Of a stretch of 60,891 nucleotides of DNA, positions 8,640 to 15,538 are shown in pieces. A program made the translations under genes and the position numbers. The notes below the pieces were generated by a model. The model did no database searches. It was given only the letters and a program-made list of their open reading frames with translations, and was not told the DNA's origin. The DNA is from Armatimonadota bacterium. GTDB taxonomy: Bacteria > Armatimonadota > UBA5829. How positions within the stretch are numbered: position 1 is the first letter of the stretch; each line of letters starts with the position of its first letter. The stretch spans positions 1 to 60,891 of the forward strand of contig JBDKUO010000037.1 of NCBI GenBank assembly GCA_039679645.1, written 5' to 3'.

Positions 8640-9116
8640 GTGGATTTTTCAGACGAGAGAATCGTGCTCACGCACGAGGGTTACGATGAGATTCAGCGAG
8701 AGCTTAACGAAATTATGACCGTGAAGCGGCCCGCCATAATCGACAGGATCAGAGAGGCCAGACAACTGGGCGATCTCAGCGAGAATTTTGACTATCAGGA
8801 TGCTAAACATTCCCAGGCAATGCTCGAAGCAAGGCTCAAGGAACTTAAGACCATTCTCAGCCACGCCAGCGTTGTCGATTGCGTCGACAATAACGGCTGT
8901 ATAGGAATTGGATCAAAAGTAACAGTTAAAGATCTTGCCGATGACTACGAGGATGAATACACTATCGTCGGGCCGACAGAGTCCAGCCCGGCTGAAGGCA
9001 AAATATCGCACGAATCCTGCCTTGGAAGCGCCCTGATGGGTCACAAGCAGGGTGACATGATTGCAGTTCGCGCTCCCGGCGGAGTAATGAACTACAAAAT
9101 AGTGTCGGTTGAATGA
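8640..9116 (+). CDS. greA: Transcript cleavage factor GreA
   Basis: GreA inserts its coiled coil into the secondary channel of RNA polymerase and stimulates cleavage of backtracked RNA. The coiled coil is visible ('YDEIQRELNEIMTVKRPAII', 'IREARQLGDLSENFDYQDAK'), with the catalytic acidic tip at 'GDLSEN'. The C-terminal FKBP-like domain ends in 'VRAPGGVMNYKIVSVE'. I use the GTG at 8640, eight bases after GGGGAG, because it gives 158 residues, the standard length. The next gene overlaps it by four bases (ATGA). Confidence 0.95.
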   Translation: MDFSDERIVLTHEGYDEIQRELNEIMTVKRPAIIDRIREARQLGDLSENFDYQDAKHSQAMLEARLKELKTILSHASVVDCVDNNGCIGIGSKVTVKDLADDYEDEYTIVGPTESSPAEGKISHESCLGSALMGHKQGDMIAVRAPGGVMNYKIVSVE

Positions 9117-9667
9117 GCCACACGAATATTTTAGACAAATCGAACGCAGTTCTCGTGGTCGTAGATATTCAGAACCCGCTTCTGAAAGTGATCTATGAAG
9201 GCGAACGGATGGTCGCCAATGTCATCAAGCTCATAGAAGCGGCAAAAGTCTTTGATTTGCCCATTCTGGTGCCGCTTCAATATGCCGCACGGCTCGGTGA
9301 TGTCACTCAGCCGATAGCAGACGCGCTGCCGACCGATAAGCGTTTCGACAAGATGACATTCAGTTGCCTTGGCTCGCCTGACTTTCAAAAGGCATTGCAG
9401 GCAACCGGCCGCAGCCAGGTGATCCTCTGTGGGATAGAAGCGCATGTATGCATCAATCAGACGGCTCACGATCTTCTGGCACATGGCTACTCGGTTCATG
9501 TGATAGATGATGCGATTTCATCCAGGAGACGTGACGATTGGAAGTGCGCGGTCGAGAAGATGCGCGACTCGGGCTGCGTGATTTCATCTACTGAGATGGC
9601 GATCTTTGAGCTTACGCGCGACTCATCCATCCCTGAGTTCAAGCGCATCCTGCCGATTGTGAAATAG
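9113..9667 (+). CDS. Isochorismatase-family cysteine hydrolase
   Basis: A 184-residue hydrolase of the isochorismatase/nicotinamidase superfamily. The catalytic triad is visible: Asp in 'VVVDIQNPLLKVI', Lys in 'RFDKMTFSCLG' and Cys in 'CGIEAHVCINQTAHDLL', followed by the usual 'GYSVHVIDDAISSR'. It resembles the YcaC-type uncharacterised hydrolases, so the substrate is unknown. The start codon overlaps the greA stop (ATGA), indicating translational coupling. The stop is followed within four bases by a hairpin region that may control the next gene. Confidence 0.9.
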   Translation: MSHTNILDKSNAVLVVVDIQNPLLKVIYEGERMVANVIKLIEAAKVFDLPILVPLQYAARLGDVTQPIADALPTDKRFDKMTFSCLGSPDFQKALQATGRSQVILCGIEAHVCINQTAHDLLAHGYSVHVIDDAISSRRRDDWKCAVEKMRDSGCVISSTEMAIFELTRDSSIPEFKRILPIVK

Positions 9668-9670
9668 ATA

Positions 9671-9713
9671 TCCCTCCGCGGCATTGGAGGGAACGGTGTA
9701 AGCCCGGCGGAGG
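9671..9713 (+). promoter_or_regulatory. Mutually exclusive hairpins covering the DUF488 ribosome-binding site
   Basis: TCCCTCC (9671-9677) can pair with GGAGGGA (9686-9692). The overlapping CCTCCGC (9673-9679) can pair instead with GCGGAGG (9707-9713), which is the Shine-Dalgarno site of the TTG-started gene at 9719. Only one pairing can form at a time, so the leader could switch between a hidden and an exposed ribosome-binding site. Confidence 0.5.
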
Positions 9714-9718
9714 TTAAA

Positions 9719-10192
9719 TTGACCGAGATTTTCACGATAGGCCACAGCAACCACGACATACTCGACTTCCTGAGTATCCTAAAGCGCAACAGAATTCAGG
9801 TCCTGGTCGATGTCCGCAGCGAACCGTATAGCCGCTATGCCTCGCAGTTCAATAAGACCGAAATTCAAAGGCACATTGAGGCTGCAGGCATTACGTATCG
9901 CTACTCCGGTCATGCAATCGGCGGCAAGCCCAAAGACATGTCGCTCTACACTCCTTCCGGCGCCCCCGACTATGACAAACTCGCAAAGACGGAACCTTTT
10001 CAAAATGAGCTTAAGGCGCTTGTCGAGATCGCCGGGACAAAGCGCTTGGTAATAATGTGCAGCGAGGCTGATCCGATGAGCTGTCACCGCGAGAGGATCC
10101 TGGCACAGGTCCTGCGAAGCTGGGGAATCGATGTGAAGCATATCATGCCGGACGGCAACATCGCGAAAGTAGAACAGCCCGGGTTGTTTTAG
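9719..10192 (+). CDS. DUF488-family protein (first copy)
   Basis: A 157-residue protein of the DUF488 family. The marks are the N-terminal 'IFTIGHSNHDILDFLSIL', the 'VLVDVRSEPYSRYASQFN' strand-loop and the 'LVIMCSEADPMSCHRERIL' Cys/His segment that ends the domain. The biochemical role of DUF488 is not established. The conserved Arg and Cys-x-His residues look like an enzymatic or nucleotide-binding site. The TTG start lies five bases after GGAGG, and that site can be sequestered by an upstream hairpin. A second, divergent DUF488 copy lies 476 bases downstream, on the other side of a hicBA pair. Confidence 0.85.
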   Translation: MTEIFTIGHSNHDILDFLSILKRNRIQVLVDVRSEPYSRYASQFNKTEIQRHIEAAGITYRYSGHAIGGKPKDMSLYTPSGAPDYDKLAKTEPFQNELKALVEIAGTKRLVIMCSEADPMSCHRERILAQVLRSWGIDVKHIMPDGNIAKVEQPGLF

Positions 10193-10236
10193 TGTGATAT
10201 AATGCAAATGCTCAATAGTGATATGCGGAGGAATGC

Positions 10237-10470
10237 ATGGTAAGGCAATTGACGGCTGTATACGAGAAGCACGGCGATTGGATTGTGGCTTATCTTGAAG
10301 AAATTCCCGGTGTCAATACACAGGGCCGCACGGTAGAAGAGGCAAAAGAGAACCTGGAAGATGCGCTGCATGAGTTCCTCGAAGCGAACAGAGAGATTTC
10401 AAAACGTGGTCTCTCAGGAAAAGTCGATGTGACTGAGGAACCATTCGCCTTGGTGGAACGTGCTGCGTGA
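10237..10470 (+). CDS. hicB: HicB-like antitoxin
   Basis: A 77-residue protein with the HicB partial RNase H-like fold: 'YEKHGDWIVAYLEEIPGVNT', then 'GRTVEEAKENLEDALHEFLE'. It has no C-terminal DNA-binding domain, as in the short HicB class. It would bind and neutralise the HicA-like RNase encoded directly downstream, with which it shares a four-base GTGA overlap. The ATG follows GGAGG. The pair lies between two DUF488 genes and may be part of a larger operon. Confidence 0.88.
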   Translation: MVRQLTAVYEKHGDWIVAYLEEIPGVNTQGRTVEEAKENLEDALHEFLEANREISKRGLSGKVDVTEEPFALVERAA

Positions 10471-10652
10471 AACGCCGTGCTTTTATAGCGCATTTGCAAA
10501 AGAACGGCTGTGAACTGCTTCGTCAAGGAGCTAAGCACAGCGTATATTGCAATTCATCATCCAAACGCTCTTCTTCAGTTCCTCGTCATTCGGAGATCAA
10601 TGATTTTCTTGCTGAAAAGATTTGCCGTGATTTAGGTATACCGGAACCTTAA
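10467..10652 (+). CDS. hicA: HicA-like mRNA interferase toxin
   Basis: A 61-residue protein with the double-stranded RNA-binding-like fold of HicA. It begins 'KRRAFIAHLQKNGCELLRQG' and carries the catalytic His in 'GAKHSVY', followed by 'SVPRHSEINDFLAEKICRDL'. HicA cleaves mRNA independently of the ribosome when HicB is lost. The GTG start overlaps the hicB stop by four bases. Length and motifs are intact, so it is probably functional. Confidence 0.87.
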   Translation: MKRRAFIAHLQKNGCELLRQGAKHSVYCNSSSKRSSSVPRHSEINDFLAEKICRDLGIPEP

Positions 10653-10667
10653 GATGCGGAGGTCTCT

Positions 10668-11114
10668 ATGCGGACTATCTATACTATCGGATACACAAAA
10701 AAGTGCCTCAAGGATTTCATAGAGCGTCTCAGACATGCGGGCATAGATTGCGTGGTGGATGTCCGCCGACATAATACCTCTCAACTTGCCGGGTTTTCCA
10801 AGAAAGACGACCTGGAATACCTGCTCACACAGGGCTTCGATATCGATTATGTTCACATGCCCGATCTTGCTCCGAGTGAGGATATCCTCAGCGCCTACAA
10901 GTCCGATAAGAACTGGAAAATATACGAACTGCGATACCGCATGCTGATGGATAGAGAGCGGATGGCCGCCACGTTCATGAAAGCATCCGAACAGGCCGAC
11001 TGGCAGGCCCCTTGCCTGCTCTGCGCCGAGGACAAACCCGACAAGTGCCACCGCAGGCTTCTCGCCGAAGCAATAGCCGAGCAATCCGATAACTTGGAGG
11101 TGAGTCATCTTTGA
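10668..11114 (+). CDS. DUF488-family protein (second copy)
   Basis: A 148-residue DUF488 protein, clearly diverged from the copy at 9719. The N-terminus 'IYTIGYTKKCLKDFIERL' and 'CVVDVRRHNTSQLAGFSKKD' match the family. So does the C-terminal 'CLLCAEDKPDKCHRRLLAEA', in which the Cys-x7-Cys-His signature is better kept than in the first copy. A GGAGG precedes the ATG. The stop overlaps the start of the next gene by one base (TGATG), so the two are coupled. Function is unknown; the coupling points to a shared complex or pathway with the downstream OB-like protein. Confidence 0.87.
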   Translation: MRTIYTIGYTKKCLKDFIERLRHAGIDCVVDVRRHNTSQLAGFSKKDDLEYLLTQGFDIDYVHMPDLAPSEDILSAYKSDKNWKIYELRYRMLMDRERMAATFMKASEQADWQAPCLLCAEDKPDKCHRRLLAEAIAEQSDNLEVSHL

Positions 11115-11788
11115 TGTCGGAACGACTTGTAGTTCTGGCTGTAACAAAAATGCTCAGCGGGATGTGCACCGCCGGTATATCGCTCAAGACGGACAAGTGG
11201 ATCAGGCCCGTAAAGGAGTTCGGCACAATCCTGGCAGGCGACATGACTTATAAGGACCGCTCCCCCATCCGTCCATTCGATATAGTCGATTTCTCGCTCA
11301 TCAAACACCGCCCAAAGCCGCCGCACATTGAAGACTGGACTTGCGACTTTGTCCACTCCCGACCTATCCACGAGGGAGTCGTCAGCGACCGCCTGCGTCT
11401 CTTGGAACGACACTCCGAACCCGAATCGCCCAGTCATATTCTTAAAGCCGAGCGTTCTCTGGCTCTCTTCGAACCCTCCAACTTGGAAGTCATCTTCTCT
11501 CTCGACAGCTATTCAGGCAAATACGATGTGAGAGCGCGTGTTGCCGGGATGGGCGATAGGCCGATTGCCGTAACGGACATCAAATGGCGCGCTCTCGGCA
11601 AGACTCTGCTCGACGGCAGTGATAAGTTGACTCTGACTTCCGAAGAAATACGCAATCGCCTAAGAGTTGAGAGGATATTTGTCGCTGTCGGGCTCAGCCG
11701 CCTGCACGAAGGCAGGCACTGGCCGCTTGTGGTAGGAGTTCACACTTGTCCTGATTATGATGCCCAGGTGGATTACAAAAGTCTGTAA
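11114..11788 (+). CDS. Putative dual OB-fold protein linked to DUF488
   Basis: A 224-residue protein. The N-terminal part ('LVVLAVTKMLSGMCTAGISL', 'KWIRPVKEFGTI', 'IRPFDIVDFSLIKHRP') and the C-terminal part ('RIFVAVGLSRLHEGRHWPLV', 'GVHTCPDYD') recall, from memory, the dual OB-containing domain found in genes beside DUF488. I cannot confirm this without a profile search. OB folds usually bind nucleic acids or nucleotides. The gene is translationally coupled to the DUF488 gene (TGATG). An alternative TTG start lies three bases upstream. It is the last gene of the cluster. Confidence 0.55.
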   Translation: MSERLVVLAVTKMLSGMCTAGISLKTDKWIRPVKEFGTILAGDMTYKDRSPIRPFDIVDFSLIKHRPKPPHIEDWTCDFVHSRPIHEGVVSDRLRLLERHSEPESPSHILKAERSLALFEPSNLEVIFSLDSYSGKYDVRARVAGMGDRPIAVTDIKWRALGKTLLDGSDKLTLTSEEIRNRLRVERIFVAVGLSRLHEGRHWPLVVGVHTCPDYDAQVDYKSL

Positions 11789-11832
11789 TCAACAAACTCG
11801 CCGACAAATTTTCATGCGTATCCATGGCGGGC

Positions 11833-11871
11833 TTGCACTGTGATATAAAAACCTGGTATAATTACCAGGTT
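11833..11871 (+). promoter_or_regulatory. Promoter with palindromic operator over the -10 box
   Basis: TTGCAC (11833-11838) and a perfect TATAAT (11857-11862) are 18 bases apart. The TATAAT is centred in a perfect inverted repeat: AACCTGGTA (11850-11858), TAAT, TACCAGGTT (11863-11871). A dimeric repressor bound here would block the promoter. It drives the short transcription unit that ends at 11939. Confidence 0.6.
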
Positions 11872-11939
11872 GGGATAAGATTATCCCCTCTCCTTTCTAT
11901 CTCCTTTCAATTTGGGGGCCGCGAGTGCCCCCCTTTTTT
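11869..11939 (+). ncRNA. Candidate small RNA with CU-rich single-stranded region
   Basis: A transcript starting about seven bases after the TATAAT at 11857-11862 would be roughly 70 bases long and end at the intrinsic terminator at 11914-11939. It has a 5' hairpin (GGGATAA-GA-TTATCCC, 11872-11887), then an unpaired CU-rich stretch with CTCTCCTTTC and ATCTCCTTTC (11887-11907), then the terminator hairpin. The two TCTCCTTT words are complementary to AAGGAGA-type Shine-Dalgarno sites, as in the C-rich-loop regulatory RNAs of Gram-positive bacteria. The downstream cyclophilin gene has its own promoter, so this unit is not simply its leader. Confidence 0.45.
11914..11939 (+). terminator. Rho-independent terminator
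   Basis: GGGGGC (11914-11919) pairs with GCCCCC (11927-11932) around a seven-base loop, followed by CTTTTTT. The T-run lies only on the plus-strand side. Confidence 0.85.
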
Positions 11940-11940
11940 C

Positions 11941-11969
11941 TTGACAATAACGCCGCACTGTGAGATATT
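11941..11969 (+). promoter_or_regulatory. Promoter of the cyclophilin gene
   Basis: A consensus TTGACA (11941-11946) is followed after 17 bases by GATATT (11964-11969, four of six matches). The start of the cyclophilin gene lies 36 bases downstream. The promoter begins immediately after the T-run of the preceding terminator, separating the two transcription units. Confidence 0.6.
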
Positions 11970-12004
11970 TCTCTGAAAGACAACAATTCTCAGAGGTAAG
12001 GAAT

Positions 12005-12574
12005 ATGCGATTTTGCACAATATCGGCAGTCGCCCTCGCGGCTCTCATTTCGACGAACGCCACCCTCGCCGCCGAATCCGCTAAAGATCAGAAGCCGGAG
12101 ACGGGACGCTGGGCAGTTATCGAGACAAACAAGGGCACGATCAAATTCGCGCTTTATGAAAAGGACGCCCCCATCACCACAAAGAATTTCATAGACCTGG
12201 CCAACTCCAAGTTTTATGATGGACTGAAGTTCCATCGTGTGGTTCCGGGGTTCGTGATCCAGGGTGGTGACCCTAACGGCGACGGCACTGGCGGCTCACC
12301 CAACAAGATCAAGCTGGAAGTATCGCCCAAGCTCAAACATGACGCAGCCGGTGTGGTTGCAATGGCACGGACATCAGACCCGAACTCCGCAAGCTGCCAG
12401 TTTTATATCACTCTCGATGCGATCCCGTATCTGGACATGAACTACGCGGTATTCGGCCGTGTGGTCGAGGGGCTGGATGTAGTGAAAAAGATAGAAGTCG
12501 GCGATGTGATGAAGACCGTGCGGATTGTCGACCCGCCGAAACCCAAAGAAAAGAAAGACACAGATAAGAAATAG
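12005..12574 (+). CDS. Exported cyclophilin-type peptidyl-prolyl isomerase
   Basis: Catalyses cis-trans isomerisation of proline peptide bonds, here outside the cytoplasm: residues 1-21 are a signal peptide ending near TLAAES. The cyclophilin core is complete: '[20 protein letters not shown]', '[20 protein letters not shown]' with the catalytic Arg of FHRV, '[20 protein letters not shown]', and '[19 protein letters not shown]'. The Lys-rich tail is not part of the domain. The ATG at 12005 follows AGAGGTAAGGA. It has its own promoter just upstream and is followed by a bidirectional terminator. Confidence 0.95.
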   Translation: MRFCTISAVALAALISTNATLAAESAKDQKPETGRWAVIETNKGTIKFALYEKDAPITTKNFIDLANSKFYDGLKFHRVVPGFVIQGGDPNGDGTGGSPNKIKLEVSPKLKHDAAGVVAMARTSDPNSASCQFYITLDAIPYLDMNYAVFGRVVEGLDVVKKIEVGDVMKTVRIVDPPKPKEKKDTDKK

Positions 12575-12584
12575 TCGAAAGTCT

Positions 12585-12613
12585 AATGCCCCGGACGCAT
12601 TTTCCGGGGCATT
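12585..12613. terminator. Bidirectional terminator hairpin between convergent genes
   Basis: An 11-pair perfect stem, AATGCCCCGGA (12585-12595) with TCCGGGGCATT (12603-12613), sits between the stops of two convergent genes. T-rich flanks are short, so termination efficiency is uncertain. Confidence 0.7.
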
Positions 12614-12619
12614 TGCAGT

Positions 12620-13891
12620 CTACTTGGCGACTCCCCATAGGACATCACCTCTTGATGTATCGTTCTCTATGGATTTGAGCATAGCCCCATTATTATCTTT
12701 CTGATCCGGGCCGAGGCTATAGAGAACAAAACCTCTGCTTTCGAGCTTATAAATCAGGCTCTTGCCGCTGAACGGATCAACCGGCAGTCTTTCGTCCATT
12801 GACGATTCCACATCATCGAGCGATTTCGGGTAACTCCCAAACTTGATTTTATATGACTCCAGAGCGAGAGCCGTTCGTCCCAGATTGATCTCGGCTTGAG
12901 TTTTGTAGCGGATGATATTGGAATTCTGAAAAACCGGCGCAACCTGCCGAGTCAGGGTCGCGCACAATGGAAGGTCTCTTTCAGTTCCCGGCTTGAGAGT
13001 CCCTCGTGATCGAGCAGCGCTATAACTTATATCAATATCACTCAGTTGTCGCGCCGCAAAATCAAGATAGGCCGACGTATCATAGTAACCAAATGGAACA
13101 ATTGCATTAAATCTATGCAACTTCGAGGTCTGCTGGAGAAAACACACTCTTTCTCCCTCTAGGGCATACCGGTAATCCTTGTTTATGTCGATCCGCGCCA
13201 ATGCATCAGACATATGCCGCAACTGAGCTTCGCTAAACCCGCCATAACAAAGAGCCTGCCTCATATTTGCAAGTGTTATATCGACAATTGCTGTTTTGAC
13301 AAGAAAACCGATGAGCATGGTATTTTCACCGCTGGCTGCATTTCTGACAGCCATAGCATCTTCGAGAGATGAGGCTACTCCATCGGTTTGGCCGTAGTGA
13401 GCGTTAATCAGCGCCTTTGCACACAGCATACGCGTCGCGTCGCGCAAGCCGGCAAATCGTTCACACTGCTCTTGCAGCACTTCTAATGATGCGATCGAAG
13501 AAGAAAACCGACATTCCGGACGCATTAGTGCTTCGTCCAACAGAGAGAACACCTTGCCATTATGGCTTAGAGCTACTCTTGCCTCTTCCCAGGTTTTCTG
13601 ATCAACTTCCCCGCTTTTACTAAGAACCTTGAACATCACGTCTCTGTCCCTGATTACAGACGGGTCGGACATCAACTTGAATAGCTTATCGTAGATAACG
13701 GCAGCATTCTTATCATCAGGAATTGCCGGTCCCGCAAGATCGGCAAGTGTAATCGGCGCGCCCGCTGCTTTGATCGCCGCCATCTGCGACTCAACCTTTT
13801 TCCCCCAATAGAGCCCGAGCGCAATGCTCACGACAAACATCACTAGAATAACCGCAAGTATAATCTTGACCACTTTTTTCAGCTTCGTCAT
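12620..13891 (-). CDS. Membrane-anchored protein with pilin/GspG-like C-terminal segment
   Basis: A 423-residue protein with one N-terminal membrane segment ('KIILAVILVMFVVSIALGLYWG', residues 9-30) and a large outside region. The middle is helical and unassigned. The last 70 residues ('LALESYKIKFGSYPKSLDDV', 'LPVDPFSGKSLIYKLES', 'FVLYSLGPDQKDNNG') match the C-terminal substructure of type II secretion pseudopilins such as GspG. Such modules recur in secreted proteins of Planctomycetota and Armatimonadota. Its start overlaps the preceding gene by four bases (ATGA), so it belongs to the ECF sigma operon and is probably its output or sensor. Confidence 0.65.
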   Translation of the reverse strand: MTKLKKVVKIILAVILVMFVVSIALGLYWGKKVESQMAAIKAAGAPITLADLAGPAIPDDKNAAVIYDKLFKLMSDPSVIRDRDVMFKVLSKSGEVDQKTWEEARVALSHNGKVFSLLDEALMRPECRFSSSIASLEVLQEQCERFAGLRDATRMLCAKALINAHYGQTDGVASSLEDAMAVRNAASGENTMLIGFLVKTAIVDITLANMRQALCYGGFSEAQLRHMSDALARIDINKDYRYALEGERVCFLQQTSKLHRFNAIVPFGYYDTSAYLDFAARQLSDIDISYSAARSRGTLKPGTERDLPLCATLTRQVAPVFQNSNIIRYKTQAEINLGRTALALESYKIKFGSYPKSLDDVESSMDERLPVDPFSGKSLIYKLESRGFVLYSLGPDQKDNNGAMLKSIENDTSRGDVLWGVAK

Positions 13892-14250
13892 GGCCTATCA
13901 CCTTTCATACACGGATAAAATTCAGACATGATGCGACTGCGTTGGCGTTCCCACTGCTCGGGAGACCACGTCTGCGCCACCCTCAAATCAGGCGAGTTTA
14001 CAGATGCCCCATTGAGAGCAATATCGATGCGATTTTGTCTGGCCGAGTCCCCAACCCATGCAATAATCACAAAAAGCACTATCGCCGCCACCAAAGCCGT
14101 CTTCCACAATCTCATTACGCCGAGCGACCGCTCCTGCCGATGCTTTGTCAGCTCAAGTTTTGCTTTTGTAATAACTCGTTCGCGCATCCCATTCGGCGGC
14201 TCCGGCTGCCAGGATTTGCGAAGCATATCTTCTATTTGCCTGTCATCCAT
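13888..14250 (-). CDS. Small single-pass membrane protein, probable anti-sigma factor
   Basis: A 120-residue protein with a charged cytoplasmic part (residues 1-46), one membrane helix ('LWKTALVAAIVLFVIIAWVG') and a short outside tail. It overlaps the upstream ECF sigma gene by eight bases and the downstream gene by four. Overlap and topology fit an anti-sigma factor, but no zinc-finger motif or known anti-sigma domain is visible, so the role is inferred from position. Confidence 0.55.
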   Translation of the reverse strand: MDDRQIEDMLRKSWQPEPPNGMRERVITKAKLELTKHRQERSLGVMRLWKTALVAAIVLFVIIAWVGDSARQNRIDIALNGASVNSPDLRVAQTWSPEQWERQRSRIMSEFYPCMKGDRP

Positions 14251-14809
14251 CCTCTCTCACCTCCAGGGTTTTACGCATTTTATCGACGGCGTATCTATAC
14301 CTGCTTGCAACCGTATTCAAAGAAGCGTGCACCGTATCGGCAATCTCCTTGAAAGTCATCTCATTGAAAACCTTCAAAACCAACACCTCGCGCTGATCTA
14401 CCGGAAGGCGGGCCAGCGCCTCGCAAAGCGCCGCCGCCTCGACCGGCAAATCAGCGACTTCATCCGAAATCTCATTTAGAAACTCCGCGAGCGCGGTTTC
14501 ACTCAGCTTATCCATGCGCTGCCTGGTCCTGAGGACATCGAAAGCGGCATTTCGTGTCGCACGAAATAGATAAGCTTTAGCATTGCCTACCCTTGAAAAC
14601 CGACTCCATTTGCGAGCAACACACACAAAGACTTCTTGCACCGCGTCCTCCGCATCTTCGCAAGAACATGTCAGTGCGCAAGCATAGCGGAACAGAGGCG
14701 CAGCGTACTCATCGTAGAGTTCATCGAAGGTAAGCTCTGCATTGTCGGTTCCGTCCACCAATACTCCGGCTCCATGTACTATAGAAATTTCTGCTGTTTG
14801 ATCTCTCAT
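14243..14809 (-). CDS. ECF-family RNA polymerase sigma factor
   Basis: A 188-residue sigma factor. Region 2 is at residues about 28-95 ('YDEYAAPLFRYACALTCSCE', 'DAVQEVFVCVARKW', 'AKAYLFRATRNAAFDVLR'). Region 4 is near the C-terminus ('LPVDQREVLVLKVFNEMTFK', 'EIADTVHASLNTVASRYRYA'). It heads a three-gene operon with a small membrane protein and a pilin-like protein. On the minus strand a TATAAT (14824-14819) lies ten bases before the ATG, next to the perfect palindrome AAGACGTCTT (14826-14835). The message may be almost leaderless. Confidence 0.93.
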   Translation of the reverse strand: MRDQTAEISIVHGAGVLVDGTDNAELTFDELYDEYAAPLFRYACALTCSCEDAEDAVQEVFVCVARKWSRFSRVGNAKAYLFRATRNAAFDVLRTRQRMDKLSETALAEFLNEISDEVADLPVEAAALCEALARLPVDQREVLVLKVFNEMTFKEIADTVHASLNTVASRYRYAVDKMRKTLEVREDG

Positions 14810-14863
14810 GGTCTTCCCATTATAGAAGACGTCTTGTGTCGAGGAATTTGTTTAGATGATGCG

Positions 14864-15355
14864 TCAAATCGACCGCAATTTTTCAGAATGCGCATGGCAG
14901 ACAGCCAGCGCAAGCGCATCGGCAGCATCGTCAGGCTTTGGTGTCTCACGAAGGTTTAAGATTCGCTGGATCATAAACTGAACCTGTTTCTTCTCAGCGC
15001 CGCCGTAGCCAACAACAGACTGTTTGACCTCTGGCGGAGTGTATTCCACAACAGGAATGCCTCGCTGGGCGGCTGCAAACTGCATAACCCCGCATGCCTT
15101 GCCGACAGCAATCGCAGTGGTCTGGTTCTTGGCAAAAAACAGCCGCTCCATCACTATGACGTCGGGATTATACTGGTCTATGATCTTGTTGAGTTCGTTA
15201 TAGATATCGAGCAAGCGCTCGGCATCGGCTTTCTTCGGGCTGGTCTCGATTGCGCCGTAGTCGACCATCTTGGGGTTCACACCTATCTTATCCACTACGC
15301 CGTAGCCGGTGGTGGCCGTTCCGGGGTCTATTCCAAGTATTCGCAAAGTCTGCAT
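14864..15355 (-). CDS. ruvC: Holliday junction resolvase RuvC
   Basis: RuvC cuts Holliday junctions symmetrically, working with RuvAB. The protein (163 residues, standard length) has the RNase H-like catalytic acids: Asp in 'ILGIDPGTATTGYGVV', Glu in 'VIVMERLFFAKN', and the Asp pair in 'PKPDDAADALALAVCHA'. 'TPPEVKQSVVGYGGAEKKQV' is the junction-binding region. ruvA and ruvB do not follow here. Confidence 0.97.
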   Translation of the reverse strand: MQTLRILGIDPGTATTGYGVVDKIGVNPKMVDYGAIETSPKKADAERLLDIYNELNKIIDQYNPDVIVMERLFFAKNQTTAIAVGKACGVMQFAAAQRGIPVVEYTPPEVKQSVVGYGGAEKKQVQFMIQRILNLRETPKPDDAADALALAVCHAHSEKLRSI

Positions 15356-15431
15356 AACTGCATTCTACAGGCGAATAAGCAGCAGGTCAACCGTTCAATA
15401 AAAGAGGCAATTGCGATAAATGCTAAATCCA

Positions 15432-15485
15432 GCGATTTTCCTGCTCGGCCGCTCCTCAATTAAGCGGGGAGAGTAGTAAAATCGC
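15432..15485. other. Nested inverted repeats downstream of the flagellin-IN-like gene
   Basis: GCGATTTT (15432-15439) pairs with AAAATCGC (15478-15485). Inside lies a second pair, CCGCT (15449-15453) with AGCGG (15463-15467). The element occupies the 183-bp gap between the end of the gene at 15539 and the ruvC start. It may end minus-strand transcription, but there is no long T-run. Nothing else is visible in the gap. Confidence 0.4.
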
Positions 15486-15538
15486 GGCCATATTTCCCCC
15501 ATCGCAAAAGCCCCTAAAAGAGCATGTGCCCGATTTGA

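Noticed and set aside
11881-12063. Minus-strand small gene across the small-RNA region
   Set aside because: The AAGGAGA-like words on the minus strand are the complement of the CU-rich core; the frame runs through the terminator and the cyclophilin signal-peptide region and has no protein-like features.
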